Assembly: GCA_900321335.1 (NCBI GenBank)
Contig: ONVR01000296.1
Location: 1 to 19,353, forward strand
DNA length: 19,353 nt
Direction of reading: 5' to 3'
Source: an uncultured Eubacteriales bacterium
GTDB taxonomy: Bacteria; Bacillota; Clostridia; Oscillospirales; Oscillospiraceae
How positions within the stretch are numbered: the first letter of the stretch is position 1; the number at the start of each line of letters is the position of its first letter. The position numbers and the translations under genes were made by a program. This document shows positions 6,327-14,419 of the stretch, piece by piece. The notes under the pieces were generated by a model. The model was given only the letters and a program-made list of their open reading frames with translations. It had not been told where the DNA came from and made no database searches.

Positions 6327-6770
6327 ATGAATCTTGAAAATCTTAGCCCGGCAGCCGGCTCCACCCACGTTGGCAAGCGCAAAGGCCGCGGCCACGGCAC
6401 CGGAAACGGCAAGACTGCCGGCCGCGGACACAAGGGTCAGAAGGCCCGCAGCGGCGGCGGTGTAAGAGTTGGCTTTGAAGGCGGCCAGATGCCTCTGGCG
6501 CGCCGTATCCCCAAGAGAGGCTTTAACAACATTTTTGCCAAGCCCCTGGAGGCGGTAAACGTATCCGTTCTCGAGGCCAAGTTTGAGAGCGGCGCCGAGG
6601 TTGACGCCCAGGCCCTGCTCAACGCCGGCGTGCTGTCCAAGTGCAAGTACGGCGTGAAGATCATCGGCAACGGCGAACTGACAAAGGCACTTACAGTAAA
6701 GGCAACAGCCTTTTCCGAGTCGGCAAAGCAGAAAATAGAAGCGGCCGGCGGAAAGGCTGAGGTGGTGTAA
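6327..6770 (+). CDS. rplO: 50S ribosomal protein L15
   Basis: This is a 147-residue protein of normal length. Its Gly-rich, basic N-terminal half (VGKRKGRGHGTGNGKTAGRG) threads into 23S rRNA, and QMPLARRIPKRGF is conserved. The globular C-terminal half starts near residue 70. L15 is a late-assembly protein at the 50S core. It precedes secY by one base, as is typical of Firmicutes. Confidence 0.98.
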   Translation: MNLENLSPAAGSTHVGKRKGRGHGTGNGKTAGRGHKGQKARSGGGVRVGFEGGQMPLARRIPKRGFNNIFAKPLEAVNVSVLEAKFESGAEVDAQALLNAGVLSKCKYGVKIIGNGELTKALTVKATAFSESAKQKIEAAGGKAEVV

Positions 6771-6771
6771 G

Positions 6772-8058
6772 GTGTTTCAGACGATACGCAACGCATGGAA
6801 GATCGAGGATATCCGGAAGAAGATCATCTTTACCCTGTTTATCATTCTTCTCTACCGGCTTGGAAACGCTGTTCCTGCACCGTATGTTAACACCGCTCTG
6901 CTGAGCAGTTACTTCGCCTCCATGCAGAACACGGTCCTGGGCCTGTACAACGTCATGTCCGGTTCCGCGTTCTCCCAGGCGACCATCTTTGCCCTGTCCA
7001 TTCAGCCGTATATCAACGCATCCATCATCATCCAGCTGCTGTGCATCGCAATCCCCGCTCTGGAGCGGCTTGCCAAGGACGGCGGCGAGGAGGGTAAGAA
7101 CAAGATCGAGCGCATCACCCGCTACTCCACCGTGGGTCTGGGCCTTCTTCAGGGCTTTGCCTACTACATCCTGCTGAAGAACAACAGCTTCCTCACCGAA
7201 GCCGGCATGGGTGTCTGGGGTGCCGTCGTGATCATCGTGACCTTTACCGCAGGCTCCGCCCTGCTGATGTGGATGGGTGAGCAGATCACGGAATTCGGTA
7301 TCGGCAACGGTATCTCCATGATCCTGTTTATCAGCATCGTCTCCCGCTTCCCCAACCAGATCGCAAGCATGATCTCCCGCGTTGCGGCTGAGCCCAAGAC
7401 GTGGTGGGTCACCCTGTTGATGATTGTGGGTGCGCTGGCGATTGTCGTCCTGATCATCATCGTTACCAACGCTGAGAGAAGGATCCCCGTTCAGTATTCC
7501 AAGAGAGTGGTCGGCAGAAAACAGTACGGCGGTCAGTCCACTCACCTTCCCATGAAGGTGAACATGTCCGGCGTGCTCCCCGTGATCTTTGCCCAGTCAA
7601 TCGCCTCCCTGCCCGCAACCGTCGCGGCCTTCGTGCCCAGATGGTCCAACGGCTGGTTTATCAGGCTCTTTGACACCAACACGGTGACGTACATCGTTTT
7701 GTACTTCCTGCTGATCATCTTCTTCAGCTATTTCTATTCCACCATTCAGTTCAACCCCATCGAGGTGGCCAACAATCTGAAAAAGAACGGCGGGTTCATC
7801 CCCGGCTTCCGGGCCGGCAAACCCACCTCCGAGTTCATTCAGAAGGTGCTCAACAAGATCACCATGTTCGGCGCCATCTACCTTGCCATCGTCGCCATCG
7901 TGCCGCTGATCATCAGCGCGTGCTCCGCGACGGCGCGCAACAGCGGTGTGTCTCTGGGCGGAACGTCCGTGATCATCGTTGTGGGTGTTGCCCTTGAAAC
8001 TGTCAAGGCTCTGGAGTCCCAGATGCTCATGCGTCACTACAAGGGATTCCTTGAGTAA
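6772..8058 (+). CDS. secY: Protein translocase channel subunit SecY
   Basis: This 428-residue membrane protein is the pore of the Sec translocon and pairs with SecE and SecG. About ten membrane segments are visible; the first is near residues 18-33. The cytoplasmic loops that touch the ribosome and SecA are present: NAERRIPVQY at about 233-242 and GFIPGFRAGKPT at about 341-352. Translation starts at GTG, one base after the rplO stop, with its ribosome-binding site inside rplO (GAGGTG). The tight spacing suggests coupling to L15. Confidence 0.98.
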   Translation: MFQTIRNAWKIEDIRKKIIFTLFIILLYRLGNAVPAPYVNTALLSSYFASMQNTVLGLYNVMSGSAFSQATIFALSIQPYINASIIIQLLCIAIPALERLAKDGGEEGKNKIERITRYSTVGLGLLQGFAYYILLKNNSFLTEAGMGVWGAVVIIVTFTAGSALLMWMGEQITEFGIGNGISMILFISIVSRFPNQIASMISRVAAEPKTWWVTLLMIVGALAIVVLIIIVTNAERRIPVQYSKRVVGRKQYGGQSTHLPMKVNMSGVLPVIFAQSIASLPATVAAFVPRWSNGWFIRLFDTNTVTYIVLYFLLIIFFSYFYSTIQFNPIEVANNLKKNGGFIPGFRAGKPTSEFIQKVLNKITMFGAIYLAIVAIVPLIISACSATARNSGVSLGGTSVIIVVGVALETVKALESQMLMRHYKGFLE

Positions 8059-8071
8059 GGGAGGGTAAATC

Positions 8072-8704
8072 GTGAAACTGATTCTATTGGGTGCTCCCGG
8101 CGCGGGAAAAGGGACCCAGGCGGAGATCATCAGCAAGAAGCTGGGAATCCCCACCATTTCCACGGGAAATATCCTGCGCGCAGCCGTGAAAAATGAGACG
8201 CCCGTGGGCCTGAAGGCCAAGGCGTTTATGGACGCCGGCGCTCTGGTGCCCGATGAGGTCATCATCGGCATCATGCAGGAGCGTCTGGCAGAGCCCGACT
8301 GTGCCGGCGGGTACATCCTGGACGGCATGCCCCGGACCATCGCCCAGGCGGAGGCTCTGGAGAAGTGCGGCATCGACGTCGACGTGGCACTGTCCATTGA
8401 GATCGACGACGAGGTCATCGAAAAACGCATGACCGGCAGGAGATCCTGCACAGCCTGCGGCGCGACCTACCACGTTGTGGCCAATCCTCCCAAAGTGGAG
8501 GGTGTCTGCGACAACTGCGGCGGGGAGCTGACGATCAGAAAAGACGATAAGCCGGAGACAGTTAAAAACCGCCTGAAGGTTTACCATCAGGAAACCGAGC
8601 CCCTCATCGACTTCTACAAGTCCAGAGGCAAGCTCAAATCAGTGGAGAACCGTGACACCATCGAGGCGACCACTGAGGCAATTTTCGCAGCTCTGGAGAT
8701 TTGA
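8072..8704 (+). CDS. adk: Adenylate kinase, zinc-LID type
   Basis: It converts ATP and AMP to two ADP in the cytoplasm. The 210-residue protein has a P-loop GAPGAGKGT (residues 7-15), an AMP-binding segment STGNILR and the DGMPRT motif near residue 84, where most adenylate kinases have DGFPRT. The LID domain carries four cysteines (C126, C129, C146, C149) as a structural zinc site, common in Gram-positives. GTG is the start, with GGGAGGG upstream. The secY-adk-map order is typical of Firmicutes. Confidence 0.98.
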   Translation: MKLILLGAPGAGKGTQAEIISKKLGIPTISTGNILRAAVKNETPVGLKAKAFMDAGALVPDEVIIGIMQERLAEPDCAGGYILDGMPRTIAQAEALEKCGIDVDVALSIEIDDEVIEKRMTGRRSCTACGATYHVVANPPKVEGVCDNCGGELTIRKDDKPETVKNRLKVYHQETEPLIDFYKSRGKLKSVENRDTIEATTEAIFAALEI

Positions 8705-8705
8705 G

Positions 8706-9467
8706 ATGATTAAACTCAAGTCTCCCAGAGAAATCTCTCAGATGCGTCTGGCGGGAAAAATTACCGCGGCAGCCCGTGCTTTGGCCGGGCGTATGGTGAC
8801 CCCAGGCGTAACAACCGGAGAAATAGATAAAGCAGTCCACGATTTCATCGTGTCGCAGGGGGCCGTGCCGACCTTCCTGGGATACGGCGGATTCCCCAAC
8901 AGCATCTGTGCTTCCGTCAACGAGTGTGTCATTCACGGCATACCCAATTTCAAGTACAAGCTGCAGGAGGGGGACATCCTCAGCGTAGACGTTGGGGCTA
9001 CCTATCAAGGGTACGTGGGCGACTGCGCAGCCACCTTCGCGGTCGGCAAGATCAGCGACGAGGCGCGCAGACTCATTGACGTGACCCGCCAGAGCTTTTA
9101 TGAGGGCATCAAGTTCGCCCGGGAGGGCTACCGTGTTTCGGATCTGTCTCATGCGATCCAGGAATACGTGGAGAGCAACGGCTTCTCAGTTGTGCGGGAA
9201 TACGTGGGACACGGCGTCGGCGCAGAGATGCACGAAGAGCCGGAAGTCCCGAACTATGGCAAGGCCGGACACGGCCCCCGGTTCAAACAGGGAATGGTGA
9301 TCGCCGTTGAGCCCATGGTCAACGCGGGCGGCGCGGCCATCAAGGTCCTGGATGACGGTTGGGGCGTTGTCACGCGAGACGGCAAGCCAGCGGCCCATTA
9401 CGAGAACACCCTCGTGATCACCGACGGCGAGCCCGAGATCCTTACCGTGTGCGAGGATATGTGCTGA
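8706..9467 (+). CDS. map: Methionine aminopeptidase, type I
   Basis: It removes the initiator methionine from nascent proteins. The 253-residue protein has all five metal ligands: D95 and D106 (in SVDVGATYQGYVGDC), H169 (GHGVG), E202 (AVEPM) and E233 (HYENTL). The catalytic H77 is in VIHGIP. The ATG at 8706 comes one base after the adk stop. A longer in-frame start at 8652 lies within adk and is rejected. No N-terminal SH3-type extension is present, so it is the simple Ia type. Confidence 0.97.
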   Translation: MIKLKSPREISQMRLAGKITAAARALAGRMVTPGVTTGEIDKAVHDFIVSQGAVPTFLGYGGFPNSICASVNECVIHGIPNFKYKLQEGDILSVDVGATYQGYVGDCAATFAVGKISDEARRLIDVTRQSFYEGIKFAREGYRVSDLSHAIQEYVESNGFSVVREYVGHGVGAEMHEEPEVPNYGKAGHGPRFKQGMVIAVEPMVNAGGAAIKVLDDGWGVVTRDGKPAAHYENTLVITDGEPEILTVCEDMC

Positions 9468-9754
9468 TGGCGTTTCAAGTGGGCAACATTGTTGTGTCTC
9501 CCAACGGACGGGACAAGGGCAAGGTGTTCTACATCGTCTCCATCGAGGAGGATTACGCCTTTATCGCGGACGGCCGGGGACGGCGGCTGGAAAAGCCGAA
9601 AAAGAAAAAGCTCAGACATCTCCAGTTCAGAGCCGACGGCAGCGACCGGGTGGCAGAGAAACTGAGAAATGGCGAAAAATTGACAAATATTGAAATAAGG
9701 CGTTCTGTCGCCGCATACAGCGGTGACGACGGCGAAGAGCAGGGAGGTATGTAA
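9467..9754 (+). CDS. KOW-domain RNA-binding protein, YbzG-like
   Basis: This small basic 95-residue protein has a KOW motif at the N-terminus (VGNIVVSPNGRDKGKVFYIV) resembling eukaryotic L14e/L6e. A Lys-rich stretch EKPKKKKLRHLQ sits near the middle, and the tail is acidic (SGDDGEEQGG). Its ATG overlaps the map stop by one base and its stop directly abuts the infA start, so it is translated with both. B. subtilis ybzG holds the same position. The role is unproven; ribosomal RNA binding is inferred from the fold and context. Confidence 0.88.
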   Translation: MAFQVGNIVVSPNGRDKGKVFYIVSIEEDYAFIADGRGRRLEKPKKKKLRHLQFRADGSDRVAEKLRNGEKLTNIEIRRSVAAYSGDDGEEQGGM

Positions 9755-9973
9755 ATGGCGAAAGATGATATGATCGAGATCGAAGGTACGGTCGTTGAAT
9801 CACTTCCGAACACCATGTTTAAGGTCGATATTGGCGGAGGCCACACGATTTTGGCGCATATCTCCGGCAAGCTTCGTACGAACTATATCCGGATCCTGCC
9901 CGGTGACAAGGTCGTGGTACAGATGTCACCTTACGATCTGACCCGGGGCAGAATCACATGGCGTCATAAATAG
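9755..9973 (+). CDS. infA: Translation initiation factor IF-1
   Basis: This 72-residue OB-fold protein has the conserved MIEIEGTVVESLPNTMFKV opening and the RILPGDKVVV and SPYDLTRGRITWR ending. IF-1 blocks the A site of the 30S subunit during initiation. The ATG immediately follows the TAA of the KOW gene, and its GGGAGGT ribosome-binding site lies within that gene. Confidence 0.98.
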   Translation: MAKDDMIEIEGTVVESLPNTMFKVDIGGGHTILAHISGKLRTNYIRILPGDKVVVQMSPYDLTRGRITWRHK

Positions 9974-9985
9974 GAGGTTTTTGAC

Positions 9986-10099
9986 ATGAAGGTAAGACCA
10001 TCTGTTAAGCCTATGTGCGAAAAATGCAAGGTCATCAAGCGCAAGGGCAAGGTAATGGTAATCTGCGAAAACCCGAAGCACAAACAGCGTCAGGGCTAA
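9986..10099 (+). CDS. rpmJ: 50S ribosomal protein L36, zinc form
   Basis: This 37-residue protein starts MKVRPSVKPMCEKCKVI and ends KHKQRQG. Its C11, C14, C27 and H32 form the usual zinc site of the C+ form of L36. It is the smallest ribosomal protein and helps organise 23S rRNA late in assembly. TAGGAGG overlaps the infA stop and sets the start. It links infA to the alpha-operon genes. Confidence 0.97.
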   Translation: MKVRPSVKPMCEKCKVIKRKGKVMVICENPKHKQRQG

Positions 10100-10142
10100 G
10101 CAGAAGCTTCGTTATTTGAAACGAAAGGAATGATTGAGAAAT

Positions 10143-10511
10143 ATGGCACGAATTTCTGGCGTCGATCTGCCGAGAGATAAGAGAATTGAAATCGGTCTGA
10201 CATACGTATACGGCATCGGTCTGACGAGCGCACGCAAGATCCTGGAGGCCACCGGCATCAATCCCGACACCCGGGTGAAGGATCTCACCGAGGAGCAGGA
10301 AGCGGCTCTTCGTGACTGCATCGACAAGAACTACATGGTGGAAGGCGATCTGCGCAGAACCACCGCTCTTGACATCAAGCGCCTCATCGAGATCGGCAGC
10401 TACCGCGGCAAGCGCCACAGAAGCAGCCTGCCTGTCCGTGGCCAGAGAAGCAAGACCAACGCGCGTACCCGCAAGGGTCCGAAACGCACCATTGCGAATA
10501 AGAAGAAGTAA
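10143..10511 (+). CDS. rpsM: 30S ribosomal protein S13
   Basis: This 122-residue protein begins MARISGVDLPRDKRIEIGL and has a C-terminal basic tail with GQRSKTNARTRKGPKRTI. S13 lies in the head and forms bridges to the large subunit and P-site tRNA. The ATG at 10143 fits the family start, but the AAAGGA site (10124-10129) is 13 bases away. An in-frame TTG at 10134 (MRN extension) has better spacing, so the exact start is slightly uncertain. Confidence 0.97.
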   Translation: MARISGVDLPRDKRIEIGLTYVYGIGLTSARKILEATGINPDTRVKDLTEEQEAALRDCIDKNYMVEGDLRRTTALDIKRLIEIGSYRGKRHRSSLPVRGQRSKTNARTRKGPKRTIANKKK

Positions 10512-10525
10512 GGGAGGGATTTGAT

Positions 10526-10918
10526 ATGGCACAGAAAAAAGTCGTCAGAACGAGACGCCGTGAGCGTAAAAACATTGAAAAGGGCCAGGTGCATATCAGC
10601 TCCACCTTCAACAACACCATGGTAACCATCACCGATCCTCAGGGCAACGCCATTTCCTGGGCGTCCTCCGGTGGTCTGGGCTTCCGCGGCTCCAGAAAGA
10701 GCACGCCTTTTGCCGCCCAGTCTGCCGCCGAGACTGCCGCCAAGGCAGCGATGGAGCACGGTCTGAAGACCGTTGAGGTATTTGTCAAGGGCCCCGGCGC
10801 CGGCCGTGAGGCCGCCATCCGCGCCCTGCAGTCCGCAGGCCTGGAAGTCACGATGATCAAAGACGTGACCCCCATTCCCCACAACGGCTGCCGTCCCCCC
10901 AAGAGACGTAGAGTATAA
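10526..10918 (+). CDS. rpsK: 30S ribosomal protein S11
   Basis: This 130-residue protein has the STFNNTMVTITDPQGNAISW block and the C-terminal DVTPIPHNGCRPPKRRRV typical of S11. It lines the platform near the mRNA exit and the anti-Shine-Dalgarno helix. GGGAGGG precedes the start, 14 bases after rpsM. Confidence 0.98.
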   Translation: MAQKKVVRTRRRERKNIEKGQVHISSTFNNTMVTITDPQGNAISWASSGGLGFRGSRKSTPFAAQSAAETAAKAAMEHGLKTVEVFVKGPGAGREAAIRALQSAGLEVTMIKDVTPIPHNGCRPPKRRRV

Positions 10919-10936
10919 TAGAAAGGAGAAAGAACA

Positions 10937-11548
10937 ATGGCTAAGAATATGCAACCGATCGTTAAGCGCTGCAAGCAGCTTGACATTTCTCCTGCCGTAA
11001 TGGGTTATACCTACAAAACCAAGAGTTCTACCATCCGCAATCCCAAGGGACAGATGCGGAAAAAGCAGAGCGAGTACGGCGCACAGCTCAATGAGAAGCA
11101 GAAGGTCAAGTTCATCTACGGCATCCTGGAGAAGCAGTTCCGGATGTACTATGAGAAGGCTGCCAAGGCCCCCGGCATCACCGGTGAGGTCCTGCTGAGC
11201 ACCATTGAGCGCCGCCTGGACAACGTGGTTTACCGTCTTGGCTTCGCCATGACCCGCCGTGAGGCCCGTCAGGCAGTCAACCATGGCCACTTCACAGTCA
11301 ACGGCAAGCGCGTGGACATTCCCTCCTACCTTGTCAGCGTAGGCGACGTGATTGAGGTTTGTGAGAAGAGCCGCAGCTCCGTTCAGTTCAAGAGACTGAC
11401 CGGAGAGGACGCTCCCATCTTTACGGTTCCCCAGTGGCTGGACCGGGATAAGAACACCCTGAAGGGAACCGTCACCAAGATGCCTTCCAGAGAGGATATT
11501 GACTACCCCGTGGAAGAGCACCTGATCGTCGAGCTCTATTCCAAGTAA
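10937..11548 (+). CDS. rpsD: 30S ribosomal protein S4, zinc-free form
   Basis: This 203-residue protein is a 16S assembly initiator. The C-terminal S4 RNA-binding domain lies at about residues 93-155 (RRLDNVVYRLGFAMTRREAR and VNHGHFTVNGKRVDIPSYL). The N-terminal part lacks the CxxC pairs of zinc-binding S4, so this is the C- form. S4 often represses alpha-operon mRNA. No obvious S4 pseudoknot was recognised before rpsM here, so S4 control was not assigned. AAAGGAG supports the start. Confidence 0.97.
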   Translation: MAKNMQPIVKRCKQLDISPAVMGYTYKTKSSTIRNPKGQMRKKQSEYGAQLNEKQKVKFIYGILEKQFRMYYEKAAKAPGITGEVLLSTIERRLDNVVYRLGFAMTRREARQAVNHGHFTVNGKRVDIPSYLVSVGDVIEVCEKSRSSVQFKRLTGEDAPIFTVPQWLDRDKNTLKGTVTKMPSREDIDYPVEEHLIVELYSK

Positions 11549-11617
11549 CCGATTGACCCTCGTTATTGGTAAGCTGAAAACAACCCGGTATCAAACCGAC
11601 ATTAAAGGAGGGTATTC

Positions 11618-12568
11618 ATGGTAGAAATTGAAAGACCGCGCATTGAATGCATCGAAACGCCCGGTGATGAGTCATACGGCAAATACGTTGTTGAGCCTTT
11701 GGAGCGCGGTTACGGTACGACCCTGGGAAACTCTCTTCGCAGAATTCTTCTGTCCTCCCTGCCCGGAACGGCTGTTACCACCATCAAAATCGCCGGTGTA
11801 CAGCATGAGTTCTCCACCATCCCCGGTGTGAAGGAGGATGTGACGGAGATCGTCCTGAATATCAAGGGCATCATCGCCCGCCTGCACAGCCAGGGGACGA
11901 AAACCGTTTACATCGAGGCAAACGGAGAATGCGAGGTAACCGCAGGCGACATCAAGACGGACGCCGAGGTTGAGATCCTCAACCCCGAGCTTCACATCGC
12001 GACCCTTGGCCCCGACGCCTCTTTGAGCATCGAACTGACCATCGGTCACGGCCGAGGCTACGTCTCCGCTGAGCGCAACAAGCTCCAGCAGCCGATCATC
12101 GGTGTCATTCCCATTGACTCCATCTACACGCCGGTGCTGAAGGTGAACTACACCGTTGAAAACACCCGTGTGGGCAATATGACCGACTTTGACAAGCTGA
12201 CGCTTGAAGTATGGACGGACAAGACCATTTCCGCCCGTGACGCCGTTTCCCTGGGCGCCAAGATTCTCTGCGACCACTTCGTGCTGTTTACCAATCTCTC
12301 CGAGACCATGAGCGGCACCAGCACCGTTGTGGAGAGTCCCAAGAAGGAGCACGACAAGGTTCTTGAAATGACCATCGAGGAGTTGGATCTCTCGGTGCGC
12401 AGTTTCAACTGTCTCAAACGCGCCAACATCAATACTGTTGAGGATCTGATCTCCAAGACCGAGGAAGAGATGATCAAGGTGAGAAACCTGGGACGGAAGT
12501 CCCTGGAAGAGGTTATCCACAAGCTGGCCATGATGGGCCTCTCCCTCAGCAGTGACGATAATAACTAA
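11618..12568 (+). CDS. rpoA: RNA polymerase alpha subunit
   Basis: This 316-residue protein has two domains. The N-terminal domain (about 1-230) dimerises and holds beta and beta-prime; it includes LERGYGTTLGNSLRRILLSSLPG. The C-terminal domain (about 250-312) has helix-hairpin-helix motifs and R261 in LSVRSFNCLK, equivalent to E. coli R265, which contacts UP-element DNA. A 69-base gap separates it from rpsD, the longest spacing in the alpha part; I see no clear promoter in it. AAAGGAGGG precedes the ATG. Confidence 0.98.
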   Translation: MVEIERPRIECIETPGDESYGKYVVEPLERGYGTTLGNSLRRILLSSLPGTAVTTIKIAGVQHEFSTIPGVKEDVTEIVLNIKGIIARLHSQGTKTVYIEANGECEVTAGDIKTDAEVEILNPELHIATLGPDASLSIELTIGHGRGYVSAERNKLQQPIIGVIPIDSIYTPVLKVNYTVENTRVGNMTDFDKLTLEVWTDKTISARDAVSLGAKILCDHFVLFTNLSETMSGTSTVVESPKKEHDKVLEMTIEELDLSVRSFNCLKRANINTVEDLISKTEEEMIKVRNLGRKSLEEVIHKLAMMGLSLSSDDNN

Positions 12569-12594
12569 TACTCTGTGAAGAGGAGGTAAACGAA

Positions 12595-12936
12595 ATGCCC
12601 GGTACACGTAAACTTGGCAAGCCGACCGATCAGCGCATGGCTATGCTCCGTCAGCAGGTAACCGATTTTCTCGATTCCGGCAGAATGGAGACCACCGTTG
12701 CCCGCGCCAAAGAGGTCGGACCTCTGGCCGAGAAGATGATAACCCTTGGCAAAAAGAATACCCTTGCTTCCCGCCGTCAGGCTCTGGCGTTTATCACCAG
12801 AGAGGACGTAGTGACCAAGGTATTTGCCGAGCTCGCGCCCAAGTACGCTGAGCGCAACGGCGGCTACACGAGAGTGACGAAGATCGGCCCCCGCCGCGGC
12901 GACGCTGCGGAGATGGCTGTCATCGAGCTTGTGTAA
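12595..12936 (+). CDS. rplQ: 50S ribosomal protein L17
   Basis: This 113-residue protein has the short bacterial L17 form, opening MPGTRKLGKPTDQRMAMLRQ and ending PRRGDAAEMAVIELV. L17 sits near the tunnel exit on the solvent side. It is the last gene of the operon, 26 bases after rpoA, with AGGAGG before the ATG. Many Firmicutes have energy-coupling-factor transporter genes next; here a terminator follows at once. Confidence 0.98.
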   Translation: MPGTRKLGKPTDQRMAMLRQQVTDFLDSGRMETTVARAKEVGPLAEKMITLGKKNTLASRRQALAFITREDVVTKVFAELAPKYAERNGGYTRVTKIGPRRGDAAEMAVIELV

Positions 12937-12954
12937 GCCCAGTCGACAGAACGT

Positions 12955-12993
12955 AAAAAAGACTGTTCTCCAACGGGAGAACAGTCTTTTTTT
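12955..12993. terminator. Bidirectional intrinsic terminator between rplQ and bioY
   Basis: An 11-bp perfect stem (12961-12971 paired with 12976-12986) has an AACG loop, a run of seven T on the + side and six A on the left that become U on the - strand. It can therefore end rightward rplQ transcripts and leftward bioY transcripts. The bioY stop lies 45 bases to the right, so the two convergent units share it. Confidence 0.92.
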
Positions 12994-13038
12994 GCAGTTG
13001 TGGGGATCGACTCCCGGGTGTTTTTTTCGCCGAGACGG

Positions 13039-13605
13039 TCACGAACCGATCAGCCGCGCCCGAATCAGCCGGTCCCGGATGAGATTGCCCACGATGAGAG
13101 CCACCACCAGCTTGCCCAGATCCAGCAGGGCAAAGGGGGCCACACAGGTGGCGATGGCATAGGAAGCGGTGCACTGGGTCAGAACCATGTACCAGACCGT
13201 TCCCAGCAGATATACCACCAGCATCCCCAGCACCATGCCCGCACCGGAAATCAAATACCGGAATTTTCCCTTCCCATGCCGCAGGAAAAGTCCGGCAATG
13301 GGAATCAGCAGGAAATAGCCCACCAGATAGCCACCGGTGGGGCCGGCGATCTTGGCAAGGCCGCCGCTGTAGCCGGAAAACACCGGCAGACCCGCGGCCC
13401 CCAGCAGAAAGAACACCGTATAGCTGACAAAGGCCCACTTGCCGCCCAGAAGGATCACCGTCAGAAAGACGACAAAGTTGATCAGTGAGATGGGGATGGC
13501 CCCGATCTGCACCGTCATGGGGCACAGGACACACAGGACCGCAGCCATCAGGGCGCAGGTGACCATGTGATAAATCTTCTGGTTTTTCCGTTGCTTTTCG
13601 TCCAT
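13039..13605 (-). CDS. bioY: Biotin transporter substrate-binding subunit BioY
   Basis: This 188-residue membrane protein has about six hydrophobic segments. The BioY signatures GLPVFSG (72-78) and GPTGGYL (88-94) and the late LLDLGK stretch are present. BioY is the S-component that binds biotin and works with an energizing ECF ATPase/EcfT module, or weakly alone. The ATG at 13605 has GGGAGG upstream. A longer reading to 13692 starts before the promoter and is rejected. A BirA operator overlaps the promoter, so biotin should repress it. Confidence 0.93.
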   Translation of the reverse strand: MDEKQRKNQKIYHMVTCALMAAVLCVLCPMTVQIGAIPISLINFVVFLTVILLGGKWAFVSYTVFFLLGAAGLPVFSGYSGGLAKIAGPTGGYLVGYFLLIPIAGLFLRHGKGKFRYLISGAGMVLGMLVVYLLGTVWYMVLTQCTASYAIATCVAPFALLDLGKLVVALIVGNLIRDRLIRARLIGS

Positions 13606-13638
13606 TTTTCTACCTCCCGATCCACGATTTCTGCAATC

Positions 13639-13667
13639 AGTATACACGGAAAACGGAATATTGTCAA
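13639..13667 (-). promoter_or_regulatory. bioY promoter
   Basis: On the - strand, TTGACA (13662-13667) and TATACT (13639-13644) are separated by 17 bases. This is a near-consensus sigma-A promoter about 30 bases before the bioY start. Its -35 box lies inside one half of the BirA operator. Confidence 0.85.
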
Positions 13668-13692
13668 CCAAAATAATTATAATGGTTAACAA
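13661..13692. promoter_or_regulatory. BirA (biotin repressor) operator
   Basis: Read on the + strand the site is TTGTCAACC, 14 bases, then GGTTAACAA. This matches the known BirA consensus TTGTAAACC-N14/15-GGTTTACAA in both half-sites and spacing. The half nearest bioY contains the -35 box, so BirA-biotinyl-AMP binding would block RNA polymerase. Confidence 0.88.
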
Positions 13693-13703
13693 TCAGAGGG
13701 AAG

Positions 13704-13730
13704 AAGAACTCCGGCAGGACCGGAGTTCTT
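13704..13730 (-). terminator. Terminator-like hairpin after the rubredoxin gene
   Basis: An 11-bp perfect stem (13704-13714/13720-13730) with a 5-base loop lies about 80 bases downstream of the rubredoxin gene stop on its strand. The - strand arm runs into TTCTTCTTCCC, a weak U-tract, so termination of the bcp operon before bioY is plausible but not certain. The bases between it and 13809 show only short weak stems. Confidence 0.5.
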
Positions 13731-13808
13731 GTGCTGCGGAGCGATCGTTTTTCACCGAGGGCTTTTTCGGCGCTCTCGAGGGCAAGCCGATACGGCGGAA
13801 CGGTTATC

Positions 13809-14417
13809 TCACAGAGGCCGGAAGTCATCCGCACCGTGCTTGCAGATGGGACAGACGAAATCGGGGGGCAGGACTTCGCCCTCGTAGATGTAGCCGCAGA
13901 TCGTACAGACCCAGCCTTTTTTCTTCTCGTCAGCTTTGGGCGCGGCGGGCTTGATGCTCTTGTGATAGAAGGAGTAGGTCACCGGTTCCACTTCGGACAG
14001 GACGTCTCCGTCGGTGACCTCCGCGATGAACAGGGTATGGGTGTCCAGGTTGATCTGATAGAGGACCTTGGCGGAGATATAGCCGTTGGTCTCAGCCGTC
14101 AGATAGATCAGGCCGTTTTCCGAGCGGGCGTACTCGATTTGCTCAAATTTGTCCGCATCCCGGCCGGACTGAAAGCCGAAGTTCTGGTAGGTGGCGAATT
14201 TGGAATCCTCGTTAAGGATGGACACGTTGAACACGCCTGTTTTCTGGATGATGTCATGGGTGTAGTTGCCCTTGTTCACGGATATGGTGATCCGGTTGGG
14301 GGTGGAGGTCACCTGCATGACGGTGTTGATGATACAGCCGTTGTCCTTTTCGCCGTCTCTGGCGGTGAGAACGAACAGGCCGCAGTTGATCTTGTTCATG
14401 ATTTTCTTGTTTTTCAT
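13809..14417 (-). CDS. Flavin reductase-rubredoxin fusion (high-molecular-weight rubredoxin)
   Basis: This 202-residue protein has a flavin reductase-like FMN-binding split barrel (about residues 1-152), a short Lys/Pro/Ala linker and a C-terminal rubredoxin. The rubredoxin has iron ligands C171, C174, C189 and C192 in CTICGYIYEG and CPICKHGADDF. In anaerobes such as Moorella this architecture (Hrb) passes electrons from NAD(P)H to oxidative- or nitrosative-stress enzymes. The ATG lies two bases after the bcp stop, so the two are co-translated. This suggests it may reduce that peroxiredoxin or a partner, which is inference. Confidence 0.92.
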   Translation of the reverse strand: MKNKKIMNKINCGLFVLTARDGEKDNGCIINTVMQVTSTPNRITISVNKGNYTHDIIQKTGVFNVSILNEDSKFATYQNFGFQSGRDADKFEQIEYARSENGLIYLTAETNGYISAKVLYQINLDTHTLFIAEVTDGDVLSEVEPVTYSFYHKSIKPAAPKADEKKKGWVCTICGYIYEGEVLPPDFVCPICKHGADDFRPL

Positions 14418-14419
14418 GG

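Noticed and set aside
10130..10180. 16-codon upstream frame overlapping the rpsM start
   Set aside because: The ATG at 10130 sits directly against the AAAGGA site with no spacing and the peptide (MIEKYGTNFWRRSAER) has no sign of selection.
13606..13692. Longer BioY N-terminus
   Set aside because: The extra codons lie over the promoter and BirA operator. The ATG at 13605 has a good ribosome-binding site.
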